Below are positions 36,401 through 46,547 of a DNA stretch of 64,000 nucleotides, piece by piece; within the stretch, counting starts at the first letter, position 1; each line of letters begins with the position of its first letter. Source of the stretch: Halicephalobus mephisto (taxonomy: Eukaryota; Nematoda; Chromadorea; Rhabditida; Panagrolaimidae); NCBI GenBank assembly GCA_009193035.1, contig SWDT01000019.1, forward strand, positions 434,001 through 498,000, given 5' to 3'. The notes below the pieces were generated by a model, which worked only from the letters and a program-made list of their open reading frames with translations, was not told the origin of the DNA and did not search any database. A program made the position numbers and the translations under genes.

Positions 36401-37939
36401 AAACCATTGTAAAAAAATTAAAAATAATTATTTTCAACTTCTTTCATGGAAATTTTTGTCTTTTTTGAGGATTTTTAGAATTATCATAAAGGAAAAACGA
36501 GAATAAAGACATGTACAGCACTTTCCCAGCGACAGTTGCTCCCCATTTTCCTTTTTTCGATTTTCATTAATTTCGAAATTTTTTAAAATTAATTTTTAAA
36601 ATTTAATTAAAATATTAAGTTAATTTAATTATACAAAAAGTGATATAAAAACGAAATAAGATAAATTTCACGAAATAGAAGGGGCAAATGTCATTCAGTC
36701 GAGATGAGTTGATTCTAATAGAATTACCAGTTTTACCATTTCTATCTTCATAAAACTCGTCCTTTGAGTGGAAATTCAAAAATTACTATAAAAATCAAAA
36801 ATATTTTACAAAATTGTCTCGATACGAATTTCTAGGAAATTTAAAAAAATCTAAAAAGTATAACGAGTTGCCAGATTTACCATTTTTTTAAGTTCATTCA
36901 CTTTTTGCGCGGGAATTCAAAAATCGCAAAAGTTAAATTATTATAAAAACCAAAATTTCCGGAATTGGTTAGTCTTTTGTAATTTTGAATTTTATATGGA
37001 AACTCACGAGAAGAACTGACAGCTTTTTCCAATTCAGAAATGTAAGACATGGAAAGTTCGGCAGATTTCTCAAAACAGTTAATCACTCGTTTGTTCAGCA
37101 CGTCGTTTTCCCTCTTGTCCTTGGGCAAAGTTTGTTCAATAGACAAGCCTTTAAAAATAAATAAATTATTTTGCAAAATTCATATATGAAAATTCCACCT
37201 TTGATTGCGTAACCTTCAGCAGCAAGTTTCAAAGACCGCAAACTCGTGAATTGAGTCGTAGCTTTGTCCAATTTGCTTTTCTCTATACTGGATAAAGCCT
37301 CATTAAAGCTAGCACAAAAATAGTAAAGCTTCGACAGTAATAAATAAGCTTCCATGGCGATCGTCTGTTCATCAGGATTATTAGTTATGGCATTCCTCAA
37401 TTCCCCTTCCGCTTTCCTCAAAAAATCCTTATGTTGGATCCTCGGTTGCATTCTGTCTAAAATTCAATTTCCATATATCAAAGATCAATAAAACCCAAAA
37501 TTCATATATCAAAACTACCTAAAACTCAATTTTCATATACCAAAGATCAATAAAATCCAAAATCCATATATCAAAAATCAATAAAATTCAAAATCCATAT
37601 ATCGAAAATCAATAAAATTCAAATCCCATATATCAAAACTACCTAAAACCCAAAATTCATATATCAAAAATCAATAAAACTCAAAATCCATATATCAAAA
37701 CTACTCATAAATCAATCTTCATATCTCAAAACCCTATAAAAACCATAATTCTCACCTGCATGTTTTTCTAAAAAAGTTTCCAGACATAATTCTCCCTCAA
37801 TCAAATGAGCTAGCTTCTCCACTCCAGACCTCTTGCTTCTAATTGCTTGGAGATGTGTAGATAACCGATACCAATCGCATTCTCCTCGATATTTATCAAT
37901 TTCAGCTTCTAAACGACTTCCACGAAGTTTCGAAGCCAT
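33466..37939 (-). CDS. ttc-7: TTC7 homologue, scaffold of the PI4KIIIalpha complex
   Basis: Seven exons join in phase: 37939-37756, 37456-37199, 37148-37008, 36397-35928, 35884-35638, 35246-34088 and 33649-33466, giving 880 residues (vertebrate TTC7 about 850). The N-terminus MASKLRGSRLEAEIDKYR, the segments LEAALERVPYL, RGMIDVGY and WFQFGLALM, the TPR-like helices through exon 6, and the C-terminus PIIPFNVIPRLL all match the family in order. TTC7 binds EFR3 and FAM126 and holds phosphatidylinositol 4-kinase alpha at the plasma membrane. One acceptor is AAG instead of CAG (37149). An in-frame ATG at 38065 would add 42 residues including a hydrophobic YLIGVVLWFLLFLSS stretch; I prefer 37939 because families start there. 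sec-15 lies 373 bp upstream on the same strand, so an operon is possible. Confidence 0.93.
36440..36900. other. Repeat-containing intron segment of ttc-7
   Basis: The intron 37007-36398 contains a diverged, inverted relative of the 10.0-10.45 kb repeat (CGAAATAGAAGGGGCAAATG) and a CTCGATACGAATTTCTAGG word. No exon was found. Confidence 0.5.
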
Positions 37940-38100
37940 AGAAGACAAAAACAACAAAAACCAAAGAACGACTCCGATTAGATAAGCATGGTCGTCAGCA
38001 TCGGAATGAAAAAGAACACAACGCCAAACCACCACTTCTTCACATTCTTCCCTAAAATCATCCACATAATTTCAGTATTTTTTTATTTCTCGAGGTTTTT

Positions 38101-38170
38101 CAGTAGTTCAGTGGTCAACACACATGACTGCCATTCGTGAGACTCAAGTTCGACTCCTGCCAGGGACCAC
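38101..38170 (+). pseudogene. tRNA-derived remnant
   Basis: Contains a D-arm-like TAGTTCAGTGG, an anticodon arm CATGA-CTGCCAT-TCGTG (loop centre GCC) that still pairs, and a T-loop TTCGACT, but the T stem and the 5' acceptor strand no longer pair. It lies between sec-15 and ttc-7. Best read as a degenerate tRNA or tRNA-derived element, not a working gene. Confidence 0.4.
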
Positions 38171-38312
38171 TGACATCAAATTCTAAACAAATATCCGCAA
38201 CAAAATCCTCATCAAACTACCGTATCCAAAGACACTAATCTTGTCTCAGACGAGATAAAACACTACAGTATAGGATTTTTACTTCATTTCCAATAATAAA
38301 TTTAAATAAAAA

Positions 38313-41235
38313 TTATGTTAATGTTCTTAATTGACGCAAAATCGTGTCGTAAAGTTTCTTCCTGTCTCCGGATCTCGAAAAAAAACTCGAATTTTTCTTT
38401 TCTAATTCAATTATTTTCTCCAATAAAATCGCAGCACTAGAAGCCTTAACTCTCGAATATTTACTGTTGTTCTGTCCTCGTTCTGCCAAATAAGTCGTCC
38501 AATCCGCGTTCATAACCAAATCTAGCAGTTGTCGAACGTGCGCAAACGTCATAGATAACGTAGCATCGTCAAATCCAGGAACAGGACATTGAGAAGTAAA
38601 CATTTCACATTGCATAACATCCAGCGAAAATTGCTCCAATGCTCCTGTACTTATGGATTTCACATCTGGCGAAAGAAGCATATTATGCATTTGATCAGCT
38701 AGATACTTGCATGTCTGTAATTAATGTTTTTATATTACTGTAAAAAATCAAATTTTTTTACAAAATTTTAGAATTTGTTAATCCCATTATTATAAAAATT
38801 AACTTTTTTACGAAATTTTTGGAATTTTAGAGTGAAATTACTGTAAAAATTCAACTTTTTCATGAAATTTTTTAAATTCGACAGTCAAATTATTATAAAA
38901 TTCAACTTTTTTACGGAATTTTCTGCAACTTTTAAGTCATATTTTAAAAATTTTTTAAATTCAACTTTTTTACGGAATTTTCTCAATACAAAAATTTTGT
39001 TTTTTTTTAATTTAAAAAATAAAAAAAACAAACCTGCATACAGACATGTCTCGCCAGAACAGACGGTAATTGAGTAAAAGCAGTAAAAGTTGTATTTAAA
39101 AATTTAATTAAATCAGCAATATAGTCACTTGCCATTCCGGTTGCTTGAGGCAATTCCCAATCATATGCAGCTAATTCCAAAAAATCATCTACTTTTTCAC
39201 GAAGTTTTTCATCAATTAATTGTTCAACTTCAGATCTTGCATCTCGAAATACTTGATCTTTCAAAGTTACTAAATGACTTCCTTCTCCTCTATTGGTCAA
39301 TTCAGTAATATATCGTTCTAAAAATTCACATGATCTTTCCAAATATCCCATGTTTATAGTTATCTGAACAAGTTGGATCAAGGATCTACTTTTGTCGCTT
39401 ACAAAAAGCTTCAAAGATCCCGACCACCTAGCCAAGAGGACGTTTGCGTACCGTCTTACGGTATCGTCCACCTCCGATTGTGAAAGTTGAAGATTCTCCA
39501 TAAATCTCAAACAGCCCCTCAGGTAAGATTTCGCTTGATTGAATACAGTAGGAACGAATCTAGAAAACGGGAATTTCCTCGGATATTCTTCTTTATCCAA
39601 AATCCGCTTGTAATGCGGATATTCAGCGAGAACGGACTTGTATTCTTCTTCGTTCTTCACCGTAATCTGGGTGTAGTTATCTTCCCTGAGGGCTTTTTCG
39701 AATTGAGCACAATATTCACTCATCAAAATTTCGTTATATTGATCCCTGAAATTCTGAAGCAAAGAATACAGCGATCCAATACTGTAGCCGTAGGATTTCA
39801 TAGTCAACGCAAACAGTAAAATCACTTTTTTCATTTTGATCATCATTTCGACATCTAGACAATTTCCAAAATGAGCATTCATCGTGGCAGTTATCTGCTG
39901 GAGGGCCAGATCCCAAAGATGGTCCTTGTAGGCACTTGTGACAAGACCAGGTTGAGAGTTCATAATGTGGTCTTCAACAACGAAAAACCCGACAATTTTG
40001 TCCAAATAAGCAACACTAGAATTAATCGACTCTTGGAGTTTCGTCGGCGGTGTTATGACAGTTAAGGCTTGTTTTTCTCGTTCTCCTCTGTAATAACTCT
40101 CGAAATTTTCTTTTTCTCCAAGAACAGAAAAAATTTGGCAACATCGATGGATCGGACCGAAATCAATGTTGTCCGTCGCTGACATGGGATTTTCGGAAAA
40201 TTCGTTTTTCTTTTTTTCGGATCCTTCCAGAGCCTTCGAAGCCCGTTTCATGATAAATCCGTCTTTGGAAAGTTGGATATCTTCTTTGGATACCAATTTC
40301 TTAGAATCCATGTCCGAGTCTTTTTTGTCGGAGGATTTGTAAAATCCAGTTTGAATCGCTGTCTGAAAAAACCCATATATGAAATTTAAAAACTCCAACT
40401 TACGGCTTTAGTGGCGTCTTCCCCGATTCTTTGCCAGATTTTCGCGACATCCTCGAGGAAAATCCGGAGCTCGGCGTAGGAATTCTCTCGAATCTTGTTC
40501 CTCGTCGGAGTCATCGATTTCGCAAGGCTCTGGGTGAACCGGTACTTGTTTATATGGGACCCATAGGTGTGTTCGAGTTCTTCCAGAACTTTCAAAGCTT
40601 GGTAGTACTTCTTCTGCTTCATCAAATCTTGCAATTTTGCGTAATTCTCCAGAACAGGAAGACACATGGTGATTTGTTCGATGGCGGTGTTCGCGTTTCT
40701 CTGGAGTTTCCTATATCTAACAATTTCCGACCCTTTCTTGACCAAATCCTTCGATCTCTCTTGTATATTGTCATCAATAGTTTCGGCAATATCCTGAAAG
40801 TTAAAAAAGTCGAAAAATATAAAATTTAAAAAACCTTAATCGTCGCGCATTTCGTTTGTAAATTTTTGAGCTGATTCATGGAGTCGATGAATCCTTGGTA
40901 GTGGTAAGTGCAGACTTTGAGGATATTCTTGTCGTAATGGGCAATTCTCTGTTCCAAAGCCCGGGCAAATTTATGAACATCTCCGGTATCGTATATCGCA
41001 CGTAAAACAAGTCCGATACTTCCAGAATCCGTCGTTTCGAGCTCGTAGAGGAAAAATTCTTGTTCAGCATTCATCTCGGCATCTGAAGGAGGGTTTTTTA
41101 TATATGAATTTCAAGAGATCAAGAGATTTAAGATGCGAAAATTGACTCACAAGCGTTATATGAAGTCGAGGCCGTGTCGCTGCTTCCCCCGGCCGTGTCT
41201 TTCGTGTTTTGGGAGGTGGTTGATAACGTCGTCAT
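38313..41235 (-). CDS. sec-15: Exocyst complex subunit Sec15 (EXOC6)
   Basis: Five exons, 41235-41151, 41082-40835, 40793-40404, 40362-39034 and 38714-38313, give 817 residues, close to the usual about 800. After a Ser/Thr-rich start (MTTLSTTSQNTKD) the N-terminus follows EXOC6 closely: VLRAIYDTGDVHKFARALEQ, HYQGFIDSMNQLKNL, MCLPVLENYAKLQDLMKQKK, LEELEHTYGSHI. The large fourth exon covers the helical rod and the start of the C-terminal Sec15 domain, finished in exon 5. Sec15 links Rab11/Sec4-type GTPases on secretory vesicles to the exocyst for tethering at the plasma membrane. Exon boundaries are consensus and phases check. Its 5' end has a decayed duplicate at 44941-44991. Confidence 0.95.
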
Positions 41236-41496
41236 CTTGATTATATTAGGCTATAATAGCCGTTATCGAAGAAATAAAAAGATGGATAAAAAAGAAATTT
41301 TAAAAATAAATAAAAACGAAAAATTAATTCAAAAACCAATCGGCAAATTTCGGTGTTTGTCGCATTTCGCCAAATTGATTTTTTGAGGATTTTAGGATTT
41401 GCATATATGAGATTATTTTTATTTTTTGTGTTTACTTTAGGGTTGATTTTGTTTCTTTAAAGTGAAATAGCTTGTGAACAAGAAAAATGTAACTTA

Positions 41497-42891
41497 CCGT
41501 ATTTGCTCTAATAGGGACACATGCGCCACAATTTTTCAATTGATCTGTTAGAGTGCGCCACTATTTTTCGATCAGTAATTTAATAAAAACCCGGTAAGAA
41601 ACTAAAGAAATTCAACAGATGCGTCGCTATCATAATCGTTCTCTTCTTCAATCTCAATTTGCTGAAGTTTGGTGACCACAGCCTCGGCTCGTGCTTGCTT
41701 AAGAAGATAGCATACTTTTTACTTTTACTTTTATTCCTATATCGCACAAAATCAAAATTTACAAACAATTTTCAATTGTCTGCTCCTTTGACCCAATTCT
41801 CCCATTGGTGGGGTATGTAGAGGGCAGCTCGGGTTGAGACTAGGAGCTGTTGCTGCTTCATGACGTCGAATTCGGTCTTCTTGCACTGCATTTCTTCAGC
41901 TAAATCATCTGACCATCTTGTCAATGATCGAAATCGGCAAGTCTGTCCTCACTGAGGAGCGAGTGCGCATTATACGTGCACAGTTGCATGTAACTTCTAC
42001 TATTCCTAATCCGCTCTACAGAATCGCTACGTTCTACTCCCGCGACGGATTCTGTAGAACGGTGTCCTCGCACTTCCACCTGGCACACCCTGTTATGCGA
42101 TGACGTGTAGGTTGCGTTTTAATCAGAGCGGTCCAGAAACAGACCGCAGGAAGTGGAGACTCTTTAAGAAGATAGCAACCGGTCGGAATTGATCTATCAA
42201 ACTTGAAGCAGTGAATCTTGTCGTCCTTGCTGCCGTTCAAAGCATTCATTAAACCACATCCTTTGAATGAATTGAGTATGAGTTCCTTTGGCAATTGCTC
42301 CCAGTCGTCAATAATGCATTGCAAATAGTCATCCATAGGTAGAGCTCTCATGTTCTCCGACTTCGTGTACGATTTTTCGCCGTGGAGCATCCAATCTTCG
42401 TAAAATAGACAACTTCCAGCTTGAAATTCAAATCGAAACTCTTCTTCTTACTGGGTGTAGGTCCTTGATTGGAATCAGAATCACTCGGCAATGCAGTAAA
42501 TCTGGGTGTGATATAAACTACCTAGTAGGTAATTCAAAAAATCACCAAGATGCATATAAGTGTCGTAAGATAATTGGTTTTATATAAGGGAGGGTAAGTC
42601 CTATCACGATAGGCATTCTCATAACTACTTTTGGATTATCGGGGATTTTGTATTGAGGTAGATGTAATTGTTATAAAGAATAAACAGCTTGTTATTTTCT
42701 CGATTTTGGGAGATCTAAAAGTATTAGTGAAATCTTGTTTCAAGTTAAACCCAGAGATACAATCATATGCCACTATTAGAAATGCGTCACAAATAGAGAC
42801 TGCGTCACTATTTTTCAATTAATGCGTTAGGGTGAGCCGCTATTAGAGGTGTGCTTCAAATAGAGATGTGCCTCTATTAGAGCAAATACGG
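41497..42891. mobile_element. pogo/Tigger-like DNA transposon, degraded
   Basis: Perfect 18-bp terminal inverted repeats CCGTATTTGCTCTAATAG (41497-41514 and, inverted, 42874-42891) are flanked by TA on both sides, the target duplication of pogo-type elements. Subterminal sequences repeat GCGCCACTATTTTTC-like words. Inside, minus-strand 42390-42034 encodes DYLQCIIDDWEQLPKELILN and SFKGCGLMNALNGS, the typical C-terminal end of pogo/Tigger transposases. The remaining interior lacks a full transposase frame, so the copy is probably not autonomous. It sits between sec-15 and lipase 1. Confidence 0.82.
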
Positions 42892-43014
42892 TATATAATT
42901 TTCAAAAGATTATATTGAATGTGAACTTTTAAAAAAATCAGATTAGTTTTTCTTCGTTTTCTGACTTTAGTTATCATATTACCTCATTAATCAATAATCA
43001 TTAAACTGATTTCC

Positions 43015-43022
43015 TATAAAAA
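43015..43022 (+). promoter_or_regulatory. TATA box of lipase copy 1
   Basis: TATAAAAA 52 nt before the lipase ATG. The second lipase has TATAAAA at the same distance. Confidence 0.6.
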
Positions 43023-43066
43023 GGGATTATTATATACAATTCTTCATTCGACTTCAAGGCTGAATA

Positions 43067-44203
43067 ATGAAAGTTTTTATTTTCTTAGTTTTGGTTTTTT
43101 TGAAATTTTCGTCGACGGAAGCGTCTCCTGTTAAGCAAGGATACGATGAAAGTCTGGCTTCAAAACTGGTCTACTTCGCTGCTGCCAGTTTCATTGGACC
43201 AAACGACGCAAATGCGGATAATTTGACGAATCAATGCTTCACCAAGGCTTTTCCGACGGGCACGTGGTCGACCAGCATCAGATACAACGTCAACTGTCAA
43301 ACGGATTATGCTAATGACAGATGCCAAGGATTGATCACCTGGAATGAGCAGTTGAAGGTTATCGTTTTCGCCTTCAGAGGAACTGTCGGACTCTCTCAAC
43401 TCATCCATGAAGCTGCTGATTCCTTGAAGGATTTCCAAAATTTCAGTGCTCCCAACACTAATGCCAACTTGGGATATGTCAACAAGTATTTCTATCAATC
43501 GATGACTCAAGTATGGAACCAGATTAAAGACTACATCACCAATCAGAAATTCACGGGGTACCAATTCTACTTCACAGGCCACTCCCTCGGAGGAGCCATC
43601 GCCACTCTGGCTGCCCTTCAAGCCACAGCCGGAAACTATACCCAGAACAACAACCTCCAGCTCTACACTTTCGGAGAACCCAGAGTCGGAGACTACGTTC
43701 TGGCCACCAACATTCAGAATTATCTCCAAACGAAGTACCGAGTCGTTCACTACAGAGATCCTGTCCCTCACATGCCGTTCTGCAGAGACAACGGCACTGT
43801 TCAGTGTCAAAAACAATCCGGTTCTCCCTATCATCATCCTCAGGAAATCTGGTACAAGAACAGCAATCAGAAAATGGACGTAGGAACTAATGGTTACATG
43901 ATCTGCAGTCCTACAGATGGAGGAGACAATTTTTGTAGTGATTCTATTTCTGACGCTCAATTCATCCTCGATGGCATAGACACCAAAGGAGCGGATTTCC
44001 ACTATAACTACTTCAACTATAAACTGGACGAATGGGGTCCAAACGGCTGCAGCTCTGAAGTCGATCCGACACTTTCCACTTCATCCGATTCCAGCACATC
44101 CGATTCCAACACATCCGATCCTGAAGACGGAAATTCCTCAAATTTCACCAAGTTTTCTACTTTATTGTTGACTTTCTCTATCCTTGTCAAGTCGATTTTT
44201 TAA
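43067..44203 (+). CDS. Secreted class-3 lipase, copy 1 (378 aa)
   Basis: Intronless. The signal peptide is about residues 1-19 (MKVFIFLVLVFLKFSSTEAS). The alpha/beta-hydrolase lipase-3 fold carries GHSLGG at 171-176 with nucleophile Ser173, a likely acid Asp231 in HYRDPVPHMP, and a likely catalytic His in SPYHHPQEIWY (256/257). Paired cysteines (57, 77, 86, 239, 247, 280, 290, 328) suit a secreted enzyme. A Ser/Thr/Asp-rich linker (331-357) precedes a hydrophobic tail (STLLLTFSILVKSIF) that looks like a GPI-anchor signal or C-terminal membrane segment. It hydrolyses ester bonds of acylglycerols; large families of such lipases act in the nematode gut. The DNA is nearly identical to copy 2 and less AT-rich than its surroundings. 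Confidence 0.93.
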   Translation: MKVFIFLVLVFLKFSSTEASPVKQGYDESLASKLVYFAAASFIGPNDANADNLTNQCFTKAFPTGTWSTSIRYNVNCQTDYANDRCQGLITWNEQLKVIVFAFRGTVGLSQLIHEAADSLKDFQNFSAPNTNANLGYVNKYFYQSMTQVWNQIKDYITNQKFTGYQFYFTGHSLGGAIATLAALQATAGNYTQNNNLQLYTFGEPRVGDYVLATNIQNYLQTKYRVVHYRDPVPHMPFCRDNGTVQCQKQSGSPYHHPQEIWYKNSNQKMDVGTNGYMICSPTDGGDNFCSDSISDAQFILDGIDTKGADFHYNYFNYKLDEWGPNGCSSEVDPTLSTSSDSSTSDSNTSDPEDGNSSNFTKFSTLLLTFSILVKSIF

Positions 44204-44241
44204 CATTTCTGATTTACCATTAAAAATTTTGTTTTTATTTA

Positions 44242-44247
44242 AATAAA
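44242..44247 (+). terminator. Poly(A) signal of lipase copy 1
   Basis: AATAAA 39 nt after the stop codon. Confidence 0.6.
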
Positions 44248-44339
44248 ATATATTTCCAATTTTAAAGATCATGAAATTGTTGTTAATTATTCTTCCAATT
44301 TTCGTTTTCCAAAATCATAAAGAGCTTCAATCTTCTTGA

Positions 44340-44790
44340 TGATTTTCTAAAGTCCATCATTAAGATTTCGATTGTTTTCGTCCAAATAATTTCCTTGGTT
44401 ATGGATGTTCAATCGGATGAAGGGATCTAATTTATGAGATTAAAAAACACATACTTTTCTTTTTAGGACCTCATTAACATCTCTAGTTATGAGTCTAGCG
44501 ACTTTCGGATGTTCTAGAACTGTCCTTTCGGCTAAAATACGTATATCTGGTACCTAAAATTACTTTAATGATAATAGAGTAAGCGCAGACGCGGTAATGA
44601 TGTCGAGTTTGAAGTTGGTCATTGCAGTGAGGAATTGAGAGGGTTCTAGCCAGTTTCCAGAATCCTCACAGTAAGCTCTCAGAAGATATACCTGCTCCGC
44701 TTCATGAGGACTTAATACGTCCTGGACAGTGGATCCAGAATGGAAATGCACTTCGTCCACGTCATATTTCTCCTTGAACGCTTCTAATTA
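44340..44790 (-). pseudogene. Broken fragment of prolidase (pepd) exon 2
   Basis: Minus strand. 44790-44590 matches the start of pepd exon 2 at about 94 percent by eye (FHSGSTVQDVLSPHEAEQVY). 44555-44480 and 44425-44365 match later parts (the region before and at GLGHFIGLDVHD), with the middle deleted and frames lost. This is the truncated right end of the duplication unit. Confidence 0.85.
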
Positions 44791-44940
44791 AATCCTAAAA
44801 TAAATTTCTTTATCAAAAAAGCTTTCTTCATTACTGTCAATGTCTAAAAAAGTATGATTCATATATGGATTCCAGTGATGTCATGGATACAAAAACAAGA
44901 AACTTACATTGAATGACGTTCAAATAATACTTCTTTCTTC

Positions 44941-44991
44941 CTAAGACGTGTCTTCTTTGGTTTGAAATGTGCCTGATAACGCTGTCAACAT
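44941..44991 (-). pseudogene. Decayed copy of sec-15 exon 1
   Basis: From ATG at 44991 the frame reads MLTALSGTFQTKEDTS and a stop, against MTTLSTTSQNTKDTAG in sec-15. The upstream flank to about 45170 also matches the sec-15 5' flank (TTTGTCGCATTTCGCCAA, GGATTTGGATATATGAGATC). It has no downstream exons. Confidence 0.75.
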
Positions 44992-45342
44992 GATTATATC
45001 CGATCATAGTGAACGTTATCAAAAAAAAGAACAAAGAAACAGATTAGGCAAAAAAAACAGAAAAAAAAACTGAAAATGAAATTCCAAGTTTTGTCGCATT
45101 TCGCCAAGATTAAACTTCAAAATTTTAGGATTTGGATATATGAGATCATCCCTTGTGTTTTTTATTTTCTGAAGGTTGGGCTTAAGGATTGGAGTGAAAT
45201 TGAATCATGGATAGGAAGTGCACACCTTATGTCATTCTTCCAACAGGGCAAAGTTGAATTCCATTGTTTGCAACTCGGCTTATCGTTCCGTCGTCTGGAT
45301 CTGGTTATCACTCAAATCGTGAATCATTGAGAATTACACTCT

Positions 45343-45349
45343 TATAAAA
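45343..45349 (+). promoter_or_regulatory. TATA box of lipase copy 2
   Basis: TATAAAA 52 nt before the ATG, as in copy 1; ATTCGACTCCAAAGCTGAA follows just before the start in both. Confidence 0.6.
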
Positions 45350-45394
45350 GAAGACTGAAACACAATATTCCGCATTCGACTCCAAAGCTGAACA

Positions 45395-46450
45395 ATGAAA
45401 GCTTTTATTTTCTTAGTTTTGATTTTTTTGAAATTTTCGTCGACGGAAGCGTCTCCTGTTAAGCAAGGATACGATGAAAGTCTGGCTTCAAAACTGGTCT
45501 ACTTCGCTGCCGCCAGTTTCATTGGACCAAACGACGCAAATGCGGATAATTTGACGAATCAATGCTTCACCAAGGCTTTTCCGGCGGGCACGTGGTCGAC
45601 CAGCATCAGATACAACATCAACTGTCAAACGGATTATGCTAATGACAGGTGCCAAGGATTGATCACCTGGAATGAGCAGTTGAAGGTTATCGTTTTCGCC
45701 TTCAGAGGAACTGTCGGACTCCCTCAACTCATCCATGAAGCTGCTGATTCCTTGAAGGATTTCCAAAATTTCAGTGTTCCCAACACTAATGCCAACTTGG
45801 GATATGTCAATAAGTATTTCTATCAATCGATGACTCAAGTATGGAACCAGATTAAAGGCTACATCACCGATCAGAAATTCACGGGGTACCAATTCTACTT
45901 CACAGGCCACTCCCTCGGAGGAGCCATCGCCACTCTGGCTGCCCTTCAAACCAGATCTGGAAACTATACCCAGAACAACAACCTCCAGCTCTACACTTTC
46001 GGAGAACCCAGAGTCGGGGACTACGTTCTGGCCACCAACATTCAGAATTATCTCCAAACGAAGTACCGAGTCGTTCACTACAGAGATCCCGTCCCTCACA
46101 TGCCGTTCTGCAGAGACAACGGCACTGTTCAGTGTCAAAAACAATCCGGTTCTCCCTATCACCATCCTCAGGAAATCTGGTACAAGAACAGCAATCAGAA
46201 AATGGACGTAGGAATTAATGATTACGTCACCTGCAGTCCTACAGATGGAGAAGACGGTACTTGTAGTGATTCTATTTCTGACGTTCAATTCATCCTCGAT
46301 GGCATAGACACCAAAGGAGCAGATTTCCACAACCACTACTTCAACCACCGACTAGACCAATGGGGTCCAAACGGCTGCAGCTCATCCACCATCGTCCAAT
46401 TTTCTTCTTTCTTAGTAACTCTCGCTATCCTTCTCAAACTAATCTTTTAA
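45395..46450 (+). CDS. Secreted class-3 lipase, copy 2 (351 aa)
   Basis: Near-identical to copy 1 through residue about 275, with the same signal peptide, GHSLGG (Ser173), HYRDPVPHMP and YHHPQEIWY, and no intron. Differences cluster at 187-189 (TRS for ATA), around 273-290 (INDYVTCSPTDGEDGTCSDS) and at the C-terminus, where the Ser/Thr/Asp-rich linker is missing and the hydrophobic tail (FSSFLVTLAILLKLIF) follows WGPNGCSS directly. It probably has the same enzymatic role, with a shorter tether to any membrane anchor. It is convergent with pepd, whose stop lies 98 bp beyond. Confidence 0.93.
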   Translation: MKAFIFLVLIFLKFSSTEASPVKQGYDESLASKLVYFAAASFIGPNDANADNLTNQCFTKAFPAGTWSTSIRYNINCQTDYANDRCQGLITWNEQLKVIVFAFRGTVGLPQLIHEAADSLKDFQNFSVPNTNANLGYVNKYFYQSMTQVWNQIKGYITDQKFTGYQFYFTGHSLGGAIATLAALQTRSGNYTQNNNLQLYTFGEPRVGDYVLATNIQNYLQTKYRVVHYRDPVPHMPFCRDNGTVQCQKQSGSPYHHPQEIWYKNSNQKMDVGINDYVTCSPTDGEDGTCSDSISDVQFILDGIDTKGADFHNHYFNHRLDQWGPNGCSSSTIVQFSSFLVTLAILLKLIF

Positions 46451-46492
46451 AACATTGTATATTTTTAATTTATCCTTAACGAGCTTATTTTA

Positions 46493-46498
46493 AATAAA
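46493..46498 (+). terminator. Poly(A) signal of lipase copy 2
   Basis: AATAAA 43 nt after the stop codon. Confidence 0.6.
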
Positions 46499-46547
46499 AT
46501 ATAAAACCAATTTGGCTCAATAATTACTCATAAATATCCTGTAATCC

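Noticed and set aside
39487..39819. 110-codon plus frame inside sec-15
   Set aside because: Antisense shadow of the Sec15 coding exon.
43160..44002. 280-codon open frame antisense to lipase 1
   Set aside because: Exact shadow of a conserved lipase frame; no start context, domain or splice signal, and its sequence is dictated by lipase codons.
45488..46348. 286-codon open frame antisense to lipase 2
   Set aside because: Same shadow as for copy 1.
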